Part shown: one piece after another, positions 1 to 8,326 of the stretch
How the letters are laid out: each line of letters starts with the position of its first letter
How positions within the stretch are numbered: the first letter of the stretch is position 1
Origin: Nocardioides flavescens
GTDB lineage: Bacteria; Actinomycetota; Actinomycetes; Propionibacteriales; Nocardioidaceae
Direction: 5' to 3'
Assembly: GCF_009823805.1 (NCBI RefSeq)
Contig: NZ_WUEK01000001.1
Location: 18,627-82,626 of the forward strand
Length of the DNA stretch: 64,000 nt
The notes under the pieces: model-generated
What the model was told of the DNA's origin: nothing
Seen by the model: the letters and a program-made list of their open reading frames with translations, nothing else
Database searches by the model: none
Translations under genes and position numbers: made by a program

Positions 1-1037
1 AGATCCGGGTCGGCGAGGCGCTGCGCGGACGCGTGCTCGACGGTCTCGGCCGTCCGGTCGACGGCGGCCCGTCGCTCGACGCGCTCCCGCTCGTCGGCGT
101 CGAGCAGGAGCCCCCGCCCGCGCTGAGCCGCCCGCGGATCGTGCACCCCCTCGGCCTCGGCGTGCGCGCCCTCGACTCGCTCGTGCCGTGCGGCCGTGGT
201 CAGCGCATCGGCATCATGGCCGGCTCCGGTGTCGGCAAGTCGAGCCTGCTCTCGATGATCGCCCGGGGCACCGACGCTGAGATCTCGGTCATCGCGCTCG
301 TCGGCGAGCGCGGTCGCGAGGTCCGCGAGTTCCTCGAGAACGACCTCGGCCCCGAGGGCCTCGCCCGCTCCGTCGTCGTCGTCGCCACCTCCGACGCTCC
401 CCCGGTCGAGCGGCTGCGGGCGGCGTTCGTCGCCACCCGGATCGCCGAGTGGTTCCGCGACGCCGGTCGCGACGTCGTGCTGATGATGGACAGCCTGACC
501 CGCGTCTCGATGGCGCAGCGCGAGATCGGCCTGTCGGCCGGCGAGCCGCCCGCCACCCGCGGCTACCCGCCGAGCGTCTTCGCGCTGATGCCGCGGCTGC
601 TGGAGCGGGCCGGCACCTCGCCGCACGGCTCGATCACCGGGCTCTACACCGTGCTCGTCGAGGGCGACGACATGCAGGACCCGATCGGCGACACCGCCCG
701 CTCGATCCTCGACGGCCACGTCGTGCTGAGCCGCCGGCTCGCGACCTCGGGCCACTTCCCCTCCATCGACGTCCTCGAGTCGATCTCGCGCGTCACCGGC
801 GCGGTCACCTCCCCGGAGCAGCGCGGTGACGCCACCCGGCTGCGGCGGATGCTCGCGGCCCACCGCGACGTGCGCGAGCTCGTCGAGATCGGCGCCTACG
901 TCGGTGGCAGCGACCCGTACGCCGACGCCGCGCTCGCGCGGATGGGCGCCATCGAGGCGTTCCTGCAGCAGTCGATGGACGACAGCACCCCGCGCCAGGA
1001 GACCTGGCAGCGCCTGGCCGGGCTGGTGGCCGCATGA
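1..1037 (+). CDS. fliI: Flagellar export ATPase FliI, 5' end outside the window
   Basis: FliI is the cytoplasmic ATPase that, with FliH and FliJ, energises loading of rod, hook and filament subunits into the flagellar type III export gate. The reading frame is open from base 3, upstream of the first possible start (GTG at 33), so the gene begins outside the window and about 345 C-terminal residues are visible. Walker A GSGVGKSS is encoded near 220-245. Walker B lies in VVLMMDSLTRVSMAQREIGL near 474-531. The flagellar/F-type ATPase stretch GEPPATRGYPPSVFALMPRL follows. The stop overlaps the fliJ start by four bases (ATGA). Identity is secure; only the N-terminal domain is missing. Confidence 0.97.
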   Translation, partial: IRVGEALRGRVLDGLGRPVDGGPSLDALPLVGVEQEPPPALSRPRIVHPLGLGVRALDSLVPCGRGQRIGIMAGSGVGKSSLLSMIARGTDAEISVIALVGERGREVREFLENDLGPEGLARSVVVVATSDAPPVERLRAAFVATRIAEWFRDAGRDVVLMMDSLTRVSMAQREIGLSAGEPPATRGYPPSVFALMPRLLERAGTSPHGSITGLYTVLVEGDDMQDPIGDTARSILDGHVVLSRRLATSGHFPSIDVLESISRVTGAVTSPEQRGDATRLRRMLAAHRDVRELVEIGAYVGGSDPYADAALARMGAIEAFLQQSMDDSTPRQETWQRLAGLVAA

Positions 1038-1498
1038 GCGCGCGCCACGACCCGGGGCTGCACGCCGTGGCGCGGGTGCGCGAGGTGCGCGAGCGCGACA
1101 GCCTGCTCGGCCTGCACCGGGCGCGCGCGGAGCACGAGGCCGCGCTCGAGCGCGCCGAGCGGCTCGGCGAGCTGGTCCGCACCCACGCCGACCAGCTGCA
1201 GGGCGGCGCCTCCGGCGTCACCAGCGGCGACTGGGCCGCGCGTCGCACGGCCCTGATGGCCCTGGCCGCCGGCGAGTCGAGCGCCCGCTCCGACGCCGAC
1301 GCCGCGTCCACCGTGCGCACCGCCGCCACCGAGCACTGGCAGCACGACCGCAGCCGGCTGCGGGCCGTCGAGACGCTGCTCGAGCGCCGGGCCGAGGCCC
1401 GCCGCGCCGAGCGCGAGCGGCTGCTCGCCCGCGAGCTGGACGACCTCGGCGCCCAGCGCTGGCTGCGCGCCCACCGCGACGAGGAGGTGGACCGGTGA
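1034..1498 (+). CDS. fliJ: FliJ-like flagellar export chaperone
   Basis: A 154-residue protein, almost entirely charged alpha-helix rich in Glu, Arg, Ala and Leu (for example VREVRERDSLLGLHRARAEH), with no membrane segment. This is the coiled-coil look of FliJ, the stalk that sits in the FliI hexamer and contacts FlhA. Sequence conservation in this family is weak, so the call rests on size, composition and position directly after fliI. It starts with the ATG inside the fliI stop and ends in a GTGA overlap with the next gene, so translation is probably coupled through all three. Confidence 0.8.
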   Translation: MSARHDPGLHAVARVREVRERDSLLGLHRARAEHEAALERAERLGELVRTHADQLQGGASGVTSGDWAARRTALMALAAGESSARSDADAASTVRTAATEHWQHDRSRLRAVETLLERRAEARRAERERLLARELDDLGAQRWLRAHRDEEVDR

Positions 1499-2550
1499 GC
1501 GTCAGCGACGTCACGGCCCGCATCAGCCAGATCCAGGCCCAGCTCGCCCAGCTCTCGCCGCAGCTGGCGAGCAGCACCGCGGCCGCGAGCGGCCGCACCT
1601 TCGCCGCCGCCCTGGGCGACGCGAGCGCGCTCGGCGGCAGCGACAGCAGCGGCGGCATCACCCAGAGCAGCCTGCTCGACGACACCGTCGGGGTCGCCCA
1701 GAGCGCCGACGGGGCCGTGACCGGCACCGGCACGGTCGGCGCGGCCGGCGGCCCGACCGGCCAGGACGTCGTCGAGGATGCCCGGAAGTACCTCGGGATC
1801 CCCTACGTCTGGGGCGGCACCGACCCCGCGAAGGGCCTGGACTGCTCAGGGCTCGTGCAACGCGTCTACCGCGACCTCGGCATCGAGCTGCCGCGCGTCT
1901 CGCGCGACCAGGCGCGCGTCGGCGACGCCGTGCCGAGCCTCGCCGAGGCGCAGCCCGGCGACCTGCTCGCCTTCAACTCCCCCGTCTCGCACATCGCGAT
2001 CTACATCGGCGACGGCCAGATGATCGAGGCCCCGCGCCCCGGCAAGGACGTCCAGGTGAGCCCGGTCTACGACACCCCGACCGCCATCCGGCGCGTGCTC
2101 GGCTCCGCCGACGCCGCACCGTCGGCCGCCGCGGTCGGCGCGACGTCCGCCGTCTCGTCGGGTCCGGTCAGCGGCGTACCCTACGCCGCGCTGTTCAACG
2201 AGGCCGCCGCCGCGCACGGCGTCGACGCCCGGCTGCTCGCCGCCGTCGCCCGGCAGGAGTCCGGCTTCGACCCCACCGCCGTCAGCCCCGCCGGCGCCCA
2301 GGGCCTCATGCAGCTGATGCCGGCCACCGCCTCGGGGCTCGGCGTCAGCGACAGCTTCGACCCGGCGCAGGCCGTCGACGGGGCCGCCCGCCTGCTCAAC
2401 GACCTCATGGGCCGCTTCGGCAGCACCCCGCTCGCGCTCGCGGCCTACAACGCCGGCCCGGGTGCGGTGCTGCGCTACGACGGCGTGCCGCCGTACCCCG
2501 AGACGCAGCGCTACGTCACCTCCATCATGTCGATGCTGGGAGCCAACTGA
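1495..2550 (+). CDS. Flagellar peptidoglycan hydrolase: NlpC/P60 + lytic transglycosylase fusion
   Basis: A 351-residue protein joining two wall-cutting domains. After a Ser/Ala-rich N-terminus, an NlpC/P60 cysteine peptidase spans about residues 93-205, with Cys117 in GLDCSGLV and His166 in PVSHIAIYIGDG. An SLT lytic transglycosylase follows (about 229-351), with catalytic Glu255 in ARQESGFD, then GLMQLMPATA and LALAAYNAGPGAV. No Sec signal is obvious, so it may leave by the flagellar export route (inference). Its place between fliJ and fliK suggests the job of FlgJ: opening the wall for the rod. The same frame is open far upstream of 1495, but the GTG overlapping the fliJ stop is the sensible start; its own stop overlaps the fliK ATG. 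Confidence 0.88.
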   Translation: MSVSDVTARISQIQAQLAQLSPQLASSTAAASGRTFAAALGDASALGGSDSSGGITQSSLLDDTVGVAQSADGAVTGTGTVGAAGGPTGQDVVEDARKYLGIPYVWGGTDPAKGLDCSGLVQRVYRDLGIELPRVSRDQARVGDAVPSLAEAQPGDLLAFNSPVSHIAIYIGDGQMIEAPRPGKDVQVSPVYDTPTAIRRVLGSADAAPSAAAVGATSAVSSGPVSGVPYAALFNEAAAAHGVDARLLAAVARQESGFDPTAVSPAGAQGLMQLMPATASGLGVSDSFDPAQAVDGAARLLNDLMGRFGSTPLALAAYNAGPGAVLRYDGVPPYPETQRYVTSIMSMLGAN

Positions 2551-4208
2551 TGAAGCTCACCTCCACCCTCGTCCCGGGCGCCGGTCCCGGTGCCGGGCTC
2601 GCCGACCTGGCCCCCGGCGCTACCACGTCGGACACCCCCGCCGGCGCTGCGGTGACCGCCGAGGCGGGCACGTTGAGCGGGTTCGGTGCGCTGCTCGCCG
2701 CGATGCTCCCCACCGCGCGGGCGGCCGTCTCGCCGGTCGGGGTCGCGAGCGGCCCGGCGGCGACCGGTGACCCCACCGCCGTGGCCCCCGTCGGCTCGCC
2801 CACCCAGGAAGAGGCGGACGACGCCGAGGCCACCGAGCCGGCCGTCGCCACGGTGGACCCGAGCGACCCGGCCGCGGTCGCGGTGGCGGGCAGCCCCCTC
2901 GCCGCGGTCCTCGTGCCGCCGCTCCCGGCCACCGTGGTCGCGCGGCCGCAGGCCCTGGACGCCGCACCGTCCGTGACCGCCGCGACGGGCGCACTCGCGG
3001 CTCCCGGCTCCGCCGTCCCCGCCGGCGTCGCGCCGGTCGCCGACGCCCCTGCGACGACGCCTCCGCGCGCCGCGGACCCGACCGTCCCTGCCGCGCCGGC
3101 CGTACCCGCGGGCGCGGTCGTCCCGGCCGAGGTGACCGCCGCGTTCCCAGCGGCGGCAGCACCCGCGACCGACGCTGCTCCGGCCACCGGTCCGGGCACG
3201 GCGCCGGCACCGGCCGACTCCGCGGGGCTCGGTCCCACCGGCCCTCTCGCGGCCTCTGCGTCCGCGGGCGGAGAGACCGGCACTAGGCCCCAGGACCGCG
3301 ACGAGGTCCCGACCGCTCCGACCTCCGCGGTCAGGTCCTCCGACAACGCCTCCGACGGCGCTTCCGACGACGCCTCCGACAGCGCCTTCGAGCCCGCGGC
3401 GAGCACGGCGCCCACCGGCCCGGCCGGCTCGTCGACGTCCACGTCGACCTCCACGTCGACCTCCACGCCGTCCTCGGCGGCGACTCCCGCACCGTCCTCC
3501 ACACCGACCGCACCGGCGTCGTCACTGCCATCGGTCGCACCGGTGCAGACCGTGGCTCCCGTCGCCCAGGCCGCGACCGCCGACCCCGGCACCCGCCCGG
3601 CTCCCGTCAGCACCCAGCTCCTCGACGCCCTGACACCGCACGTGCGCACCGGCAACGGCGTCACCCGCCTCACGCTGCGCCTCGACCCGGGCACCCTCGG
3701 CGAGGTCGCGGTGCGCCTGACCGTGCGTGACGGCGCCGTACGCGTGCAGCTCGGGGCGGGCACCGAGGCCCGGGCCGCCCTCGGCGACGGCGCCGCCGCG
3801 CTGCAGCAGCTGCTGGGCGAGCGCACCTCCGGCGCCGTCCGCGTCGAGGTCGGCGCGCTCGACCCGACGACCGGCCTGCCCGTCACGGCCGGCGCGCCCG
3901 CGGGCCACACCGCGCAGCAGCACGCCGGCCAGTCCGGCCCGTCCGGCCAGCAGGCGCAGCAGGGCCAGCAGGCTCCGCAGCCGCCCGCGCCGCAGTCCGG
4001 CCCGTCCGCAGACGGGCCGACCCACGACCTCCTCGGATCCCAGTCGGGATCGGGGTGGACCGGTGCTGACACCGGTCGACAGAGCGCCTCCGCAGGGACG
4101 CGGAGCGCCTCCACCGCCACGGACGGCGACGAGGGCGGGGTCGTGCGACCCCTGTCCGCCGAGCCAGGCAGGTCCGGACCCGTGCGCGGGCTGGACGTGC
4201 GCATGTGA
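2550..4208 (+). CDS. fliK: Flagellar hook-length control protein FliK
   Basis: 552 residues. The first two thirds are low-complexity Ala/Pro/Thr/Ser sequence, as expected for an exported molecular ruler. It includes a Ser-Thr run coded by 12-bp tandem units (about 3432-3472) and a SDDASD-type acidic repeat (about 3337-3385). The conserved hook-length domain (Flg_hook) spans about residues 365-445: NGVTRLTLRLDPGTLGEVAV followed by VRVQLGAGTEARAAL. A Gln-rich tail follows. FliK measures the hook and switches FlhB specificity from hook to filament subunits. Start ATG overlaps the preceding TGA (TGATG). The repeats make this a likely site of length variation between strains. Confidence 0.9.
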   Translation: MKLTSTLVPGAGPGAGLADLAPGATTSDTPAGAAVTAEAGTLSGFGALLAAMLPTARAAVSPVGVASGPAATGDPTAVAPVGSPTQEEADDAEATEPAVATVDPSDPAAVAVAGSPLAAVLVPPLPATVVARPQALDAAPSVTAATGALAAPGSAVPAGVAPVADAPATTPPRAADPTVPAAPAVPAGAVVPAEVTAAFPAAAAPATDAAPATGPGTAPAPADSAGLGPTGPLAASASAGGETGTRPQDRDEVPTAPTSAVRSSDNASDGASDDASDSAFEPAASTAPTGPAGSSTSTSTSTSTSTPSSAATPAPSSTPTAPASSLPSVAPVQTVAPVAQAATADPGTRPAPVSTQLLDALTPHVRTGNGVTRLTLRLDPGTLGEVAVRLTVRDGAVRVQLGAGTEARAALGDGAAALQQLLGERTSGAVRVEVGALDPTTGLPVTAGAPAGHTAQQHAGQSGPSGQQAQQGQQAPQPPAPQSGPSADGPTHDLLGSQSGSGWTGADTGRQSASAGTRSASTATDGDEGGVVRPLSAEPGRSGPVRGLDVRM

Positions 4209-4217
4209 GGAGACGCC

Positions 4218-4718
4218 GTGAGCATCGGCGCCATCGAAGGACCCACCGGCTACCCGGTCGCCTCCGGCACCACCGGGACGACCGGCACCACCCCCACCGG
4301 CAACGGCCTGTCCGGCACGGCCACCACCACGAAGTCCAAGGACAAGGACGTGTTCCTGCAGCTCCTGGTGGCCCAGATGAAGTACCAGGACCCGACCAAC
4401 CCCACCGACTCCGGGGAGTTCCTGGCCCAGTCGGCGCAGTTCACCGCGCTGGAGAAGATGCAGTCGGTCGCCGACCAGACCGGGCTCCTGCTCGGTGCGC
4501 AGCTCGCGTTCGGTGCGAGCGGGCTGGTCGGCAAGTCGGTGCAGTACAAGCTCGACGACGGCCGCTCCGGCACGGGGCTCGTCTCGGGCGTCCAGTTCGG
4601 CCAGACCGGACCGGTGCTCGACATCGGCGGCGTGGAGGTCCCGATCTCCAACGTCCAGTCCGTCACCACCGGCACCGGCACCTCGACCGGCACCTCGACC
4701 GGCACCACCACCCCCTGA
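4218..4718 (+). CDS. flgD: Flagellar hook-capping protein FlgD
   Basis: 166 residues. FlgD caps the growing hook and lets FlgE subunits assemble beneath it. The diagnostic N-terminal block is present: DKDVFLQLLVAQMKYQDP, then FLAQSAQFTALEKMQ. A short C-terminal region around GASGLVGKSVQYKLDDG matches the FlgD Ig-like/tudor part in reduced form; E. coli FlgD is about 230 residues, so this is a compact version. The tail is a Thr/Gly/Ser repeat. The start is GTG nine bases after the fliK stop, and an AGGAG at 4207-4211 gives a usable ribosome site. Confidence 0.93.
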   Translation: MSIGAIEGPTGYPVASGTTGTTGTTPTGNGLSGTATTTKSKDKDVFLQLLVAQMKYQDPTNPTDSGEFLAQSAQFTALEKMQSVADQTGLLLGAQLAFGASGLVGKSVQYKLDDGRSGTGLVSGVQFGQTGPVLDIGGVEVPISNVQSVTTGTGTSTGTSTGTTTP

Positions 4719-4757
4719 TCCCTTCCGCGTCCCACCCTCCCGAGAGGAATCCCCCTC

Positions 4758-5612
4758 ATGCTCCGTTCGCTCTTCTCCGGCATCAGCGGCCTGCGCGTCA
4801 ACCAGCTCGCGCTCGACGTCACCGGCAACAACATCGCCAACGCCAACACCGTCGGCTTCAAGGGCTCCAAGACCGTCTTCCAGGACACCCTGAGCCAGAT
4901 GCTCACCGGCTCGACGGCCCCCAACGACGCCCGCGGCGGTCGCAACGCCATGCAGATCGGCCTCGGCGTGCAGCTCGCCGCGACCGCGCTCAACTTCGGC
5001 CAGGGCGCCCCGCAGTACACCGGCAGCCCGACCGACCTGATGATCTCCGGCGACGGCTTCTTCGTCGTCGAGGCCAGCGGCGAGCAGCTCTACACCCGCG
5101 CCGGCGCCTTCACCTTCGACAACGACGGCCTGCTGGTGACCCCCTCGGGCGCCCGGGTCCAGGGTTACAAGCTCGACGCGAACGGCGACCCGACCGGCGG
5201 CATGGCGGACCTCAGCCTCGCCGACGCCAACGCCGTCCCCGCGGTCCCGGCCGGCGTCGAGCTGCGCTCCTACAACATCAGCAGCGACGGCAAGATCAAC
5301 GCCAGCTACAGCGACGGCATCCAGCGCCAGCTCGGTCAGGTCGCCCTCGCCGACTTCACCAACCCGATGGGTCTCGAGCGCGTCGGCGAGACGTCGTTCC
5401 GAGCCGGCGCCAACTCCGGAGCACCGGACCTGGGCGTCTCCGGCGAGGGCCGCCGCGGCACCTTCACCGTCGGCTCGGTGGAGATGTCGAACGTCGACCT
5501 CGCGGCCGAGTTCACCAACCTGATCCTCGCCCAGCGCGGGTTCCAGGCCAGCTCGCGCGTCATCACCACCTCCGACCAGGTCCTCGAGGACCTCGTCAAC
5601 ATCAAGCGCTGA
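4758..5612 (+). CDS. flgE: Flagellar hook protein, FlgE/FlgG family (short form)
   Basis: 284 residues. The N-terminus is the rod/hook signature (MLRSLFSGISGLRVNQLALD, then GNNIANANTVGFKGSKTVFQD), followed by AMQIGLGVQLAA, which is hook-protein rather than distal-rod wording. The C-terminus VDLAAEFTNLILAQRGFQAS is the conserved D0 helix. Between them only about 180 residues remain, so the outer domains found in the roughly 400-residue enteric FlgE are largely missing. Position after fliK and flgD supports the hook assignment; FlgG is the alternative. AGAGGAA at 4742-4748 is the ribosome site. Confidence 0.87.
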   Translation: MLRSLFSGISGLRVNQLALDVTGNNIANANTVGFKGSKTVFQDTLSQMLTGSTAPNDARGGRNAMQIGLGVQLAATALNFGQGAPQYTGSPTDLMISGDGFFVVEASGEQLYTRAGAFTFDNDGLLVTPSGARVQGYKLDANGDPTGGMADLSLADANAVPAVPAGVELRSYNISSDGKINASYSDGIQRQLGQVALADFTNPMGLERVGETSFRAGANSGAPDLGVSGEGRRGTFTVGSVEMSNVDLAAEFTNLILAQRGFQASSRVITTSDQVLEDLVNIKR

Positions 5613-5620
5613 CGCCGCCA

Positions 5621-5657
5621 CGAGCGCCGTCGGGCCCTGCGGGTCCGGCGGCGCTCG
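5621..5657 (+). terminator. Hairpin after flgE
   Basis: A 9-bp stem, CGAGCGCCG (5621-5629) with CGGCGCTCG (5649-5657), encloses an inner GGGCCC-TGC-GGGTCC stem with one G-U pair. It begins nine bases after the flgE stop. There is no T-tract, so termination may be partial or Rho-assisted, splitting the flagellar cluster into two transcription units. Confidence 0.55.
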
Positions 5658-5717
5658 CGCGCGCCCCGGCGTCCGCGCCGCTGGTCGAGCAGCGAGCGCC
5701 AGCGAGCGTCGTCCCCG

Positions 5718-5930
5718 GTGGTTGAGGAGGTCGCGCCAGCGACCGTCTCGGAACCACTGCTGAGGGTGAGTGGTTTCGAGACAGGACTTCGTCCTTCCTC
5801 AACCACCGAGGCCGACCGGACCGCGTCTTCCTCAACCACCGAGGCCGACCGGACCGCGTCTTCCTCAACCACCGAGGCCGACCGGACCGCGTACATCCTG
5901 ACCACCGAGACCGACACGACCTCGTCGTTC
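5718..5930. repeat. Inverted repeat with tandem-copied arm (33-bp units)
   Basis: This fills most of the 507-base gap between flgE and flbD. A long imperfect inverted repeat runs from GGTGGTTGAGGAGG (from 5718) to CCTTCCTCAACCACC (to about 5807), with TCTCGGAACCAC facing GTGGTTTCGAGA inside. The right arm is followed by direct copies starting at 5799, 5832 and 5865 (exact 33-base spacing) and a degraded fourth near 5898. Each contains TCAACCACCGAGGCCGACCG. Because 33 is a multiple of three a reading frame stays open across it, but there is no sign of a gene. The flanks (5658-5717, 5931-6106) hold only further weak repeats. Confidence 0.85.
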
Positions 5931-6119
5931 CTCGTCCGCCAGAGCGCCCCGCGATCCCCGGCCGCCAGCACCCCGAAACCGGTCCAGACCAGGTGGTCGA
6001 GACCGGTCGGGCGGATCGGCCAGGACCGCTCAGGTCCCCCACCGTGAGGCCGAACTGATCCTCGACCGGCCACGGACGGCTCGTCACGCACCACCCACGC
6101 GACACCAAGGACGGTGACC

Positions 6120-6416
6120 ATGATCCGGCTGACTCGCCTCTCGGGCGACGAGTTCGTCGTGAACTCCGACCTGATCGAGCGCATCGACCAGACGCCCGAC
6201 AGCGTCGTCACGCTCGTCGACGGCACGAAGTACGTCGTGGTCGAGGACATCGACACGGTGGTCCGAGCGATCCGCCACCACCGCGCAGAGATCATCGCGA
6301 TGAGCGAGCAGCTCCGCGTCTCGAGCCACGACCGCCAGCCCCCGCCGCCCCCGCTGGCCAGTGTCACCGACCTCCCCGCGCACGCGGCGTACGCCGACCA
6401 GGGGGGCGAGCGCTGA
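6120..6416 (+). CDS. flbD: FlbD family flagellar protein
   Basis: 98 residues. The short FlbD/swrD family is recognised by its opening MIRLTRLSGDEFVVNSDLIE followed by TPDSVVTLVDGTKYVVVED, a small beta-rich domain. In Bacillus the homologue SwrD supports stator power; the detailed role here is unknown. The C-terminal 35 residues are a Pro-rich extension. The ATG at 6120 is preferred over the GTG at 6114 because AAGGA (6107-6111) is correctly spaced and the family begins MIxL. Its stop overlaps the motA ATG, tying it to the stator genes. Confidence 0.9.
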   Translation: MIRLTRLSGDEFVVNSDLIERIDQTPDSVVTLVDGTKYVVVEDIDTVVRAIRHHRAEIIAMSEQLRVSSHDRQPPPPPLASVTDLPAHAAYADQGGER

Positions 6417-7186
6417 TGGACAAGGCGACCCTCATCGGCGTCGGCGGCGCCTTCGGCGTCATCTTCACCGCCAACATCCTCGAGGGCGGCAACCCGATGG
6501 CGATGTTCCTGCTGCCGCCCCTGCTGCTCGTCTTCGGCGGCACGCTGCTCATCTCGCTCGCCGGCGGCACGCTCGCCGACGGCATCTCCTCGCTCAAGGC
6601 GCTCAAGCGGGCCTTCCTCGGCGGCGCGGCCCCGGCCGGCGACGTCGTCCCGGTCATCGTCGACCTCGCCGACAAGGCCCGCCGCGAGGGCCTGCTCGCC
6701 CTCGAGGACGCCGTCAAGGAGGTCGACGACGAGTTCCTCGTCAAGGGGGTGACGCTCGCGGTCGACGGCACCGACCCCGACGAGGTGCGCCACATCCTCG
6801 AGAGCGAGGTCGTCTCGAAGAAGCGCACGGACAAGCAAGACGCGAAGTTCTTCGGTGACGCCGGCGCCTACGCCCCGACCATCGGCATCATCGGCACCGT
6901 CATGGGTCTCGTGCACGTGCTCGAGAACCTCGCCGAGCCCGAGAAGCTCGGCCACCTCATCGCCGCGGCGTTCCTCGCGACCCTGTGGGGCGTGCTGTCG
7001 GCCAACGTCATCTGGCTGCCCGTCTCGAGCAAGCTCAAGCGCCTCAGCGAGCTCGAGGTCGCCCGGATGATGGTCGTCATCGAGGGCGTCGCCGCGATCC
7101 AGGCCGGCGCCAACCCCCGCGTCGTGCGCAGCCGGCTCGTCTCGCTGCTCCCGGCCAGCGAGCAGGAAGCCGCCGAGGCCGCCTGA
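6416..7186 (+). CDS. motA: Flagellar stator subunit MotA
   Basis: 256 residues. MotA forms the membrane ring of the ion-driven stator around MotB and pushes on FliG. Membrane segments are visible at about residues 4-25 and 30-50 and again at about 150-175 and 185-205, with the cytoplasmic loop between. The loop carries charged residues (DKARREGLLALEDAVKEV). The conserved motif GAYAPTIGIIGTVMGLVHVL precedes TM3, and AAFLATLWGVLSANVIWLPV is TM4. Start and stop overlap flbD and motB by one base each, so the three are probably co-translated. Confidence 0.96.
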   Translation: MDKATLIGVGGAFGVIFTANILEGGNPMAMFLLPPLLLVFGGTLLISLAGGTLADGISSLKALKRAFLGGAAPAGDVVPVIVDLADKARREGLLALEDAVKEVDDEFLVKGVTLAVDGTDPDEVRHILESEVVSKKRTDKQDAKFFGDAGAYAPTIGIIGTVMGLVHVLENLAEPEKLGHLIAAAFLATLWGVLSANVIWLPVSSKLKRLSELEVARMMVVIEGVAAIQAGANPRVVRSRLVSLLPASEQEAAEAA

Positions 7187-8268
7187 TGAGCGGCGGTGGT
7201 TCGGGGCTCCACGACGAGGAGGAGGAGCACGTCAACCACGAGCGCTGGCTCGTGACGTACGCCGACATGGTGACGCTCCTGATGGTGCTCTTCATCGTCA
7301 TGTTCGCGATCAGCCAGGTCGACCAGAAGAAGTTCATGGCGCTGAAGAACGGCCTCGCCGCCGGGTTCGCCAACTCCTCCTCGGTGCTGCCGGGCTCCAA
7401 CAGCCTGCTCGAGCAGTCCGGTGTCTCCCCCATCGCGCCGATCGGGCCGATCAACCCGCAGGCCGACGGCAGCGGCGCGGGCAACGTGATGGCCGCGGCG
7501 GACCGCGCCTCGCGCATCGAGGCCCGCGACGAGGCGGAGCGGCTGTCGAACGCCGCGGCGCGCATCCGGCAGGCGCTCAAGGACAAGAAGCTGCTCGGCG
7601 ACGTGAAGACGACCATCGACGAGCGCGGCCTGGTGCTCAGCCTGGTCTCCAAGCACGTGGTGTTCGAGGCCGACTCCGCCACCCTCACCGACCGCGGGAT
7701 GGAGGTCGTCAACACCCTCGCGCCCGTGCTGCTCGAGCTGCCCGAGGACATCGAGGTCAGCGGTCACACCAACCAGGCCGCGGGGAAGCCGAAGTACTAC
7801 GCCTCCGACTGGGACCTCTCCTCCGCCCGCGCCGTCACGGTGCTGCGGCGGCTGAACGAGGACTTCGGCGTGCCCGCCGAGCGGCTCTCCGTCGCGGCGT
7901 ACGGCGCGATGCAGCCGCTCGTCGATCCCTCCGAGCCGGGCTCGCAGAAGGTCAACAAGCGCGTCGACATCGTGGTGCGCACCTCGGTCAGCGACGACGC
8001 CAAGGCCCTGGTCGACGACTACGCCGACCTGTTCGAGCAGCAGGGCACCGGGCCGGCCGGCGAGGTCGGCACCGACGCCGCCACCGCCGGGGCACCCGCA
8101 GAGGCACCCGCAGAGGCACCCGCAGAGGCACCCGCAGAGGCACCCGCTGAGGCACCGGCGGAGACACCCGCGGAGACACCCGCAGAGGCACCGGCAGGAG
8201 CGCCGGCCGAGAACCCCATCCCGACCGTCGGCGCAGCCGCGGCGGCGACGGCGCTCGACCCCCGCTGA
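7186..8268 (+). CDS. motB: Flagellar stator subunit MotB
   Basis: 360 residues. A single membrane helix near the N-terminus contains the ion-binding Asp27 in TYADMVTLLMVLF; the wording is that of proton-driven MotB. An OmpA-like peptidoglycan-binding domain covers about residues 155-270 (VEVSGHTNQAAGKPKYYASD, then KRVDIVV). The last 70 or so residues are an Ala-Pro-Glu tail coded by 12-bp repeats. The frame is open upstream of 7186, but the ATG overlapping the motA stop gives the normal MotB N-terminus. Confidence 0.96.
   Translation: MSGGGSGLHDEEEEHVNHERWLVTYADMVTLLMVLFIVMFAISQVDQKKFMALKNGLAAGFANSSSVLPGSNSLLEQSGVSPIAPIGPINPQADGSGAGNVMAAADRASRIEARDEAERLSNAAARIRQALKDKKLLGDVKTTIDERGLVLSLVSKHVVFEADSATLTDRGMEVVNTLAPVLLELPEDIEVSGHTNQAAGKPKYYASDWDLSSARAVTVLRRLNEDFGVPAERLSVAAYGAMQPLVDPSEPGSQKVNKRVDIVVRTSVSDDAKALVDDYADLFEQQGTGPAGEVGTDAATAGAPAEAPAEAPAEAPAEAPAEAPAETPAETPAEAPAGAPAENPIPTVGAAAAATALDPR
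8092..8199 (+). repeat. 12-bp tandem repeat in the motB 3' end
   Basis: GCACCCGCAGAG is repeated head-to-tail from 8092, 8104, 8116 and 8128, then in diverged copies to about 8199. It codes for Ala-Pro-Ala-Glu units in the MotB tail. Copy number could change by slippage without shifting frame. Confidence 0.9.
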
Positions 8269-8326
8269 CCGACCTGTCCCACCCCACCGAGTCCATCCAC
8301 CACCCGAGACCGAGAGGAGCACGACC

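Noticed and set aside
5718..6047. Small gene encoding 11-residue repeats (TTEADRTASSS)
   Set aside because: It arises from 33-bp intergenic repeats whose length is a multiple of three; it has no ribosome site and repeats of this class occur in other gaps out of frame.
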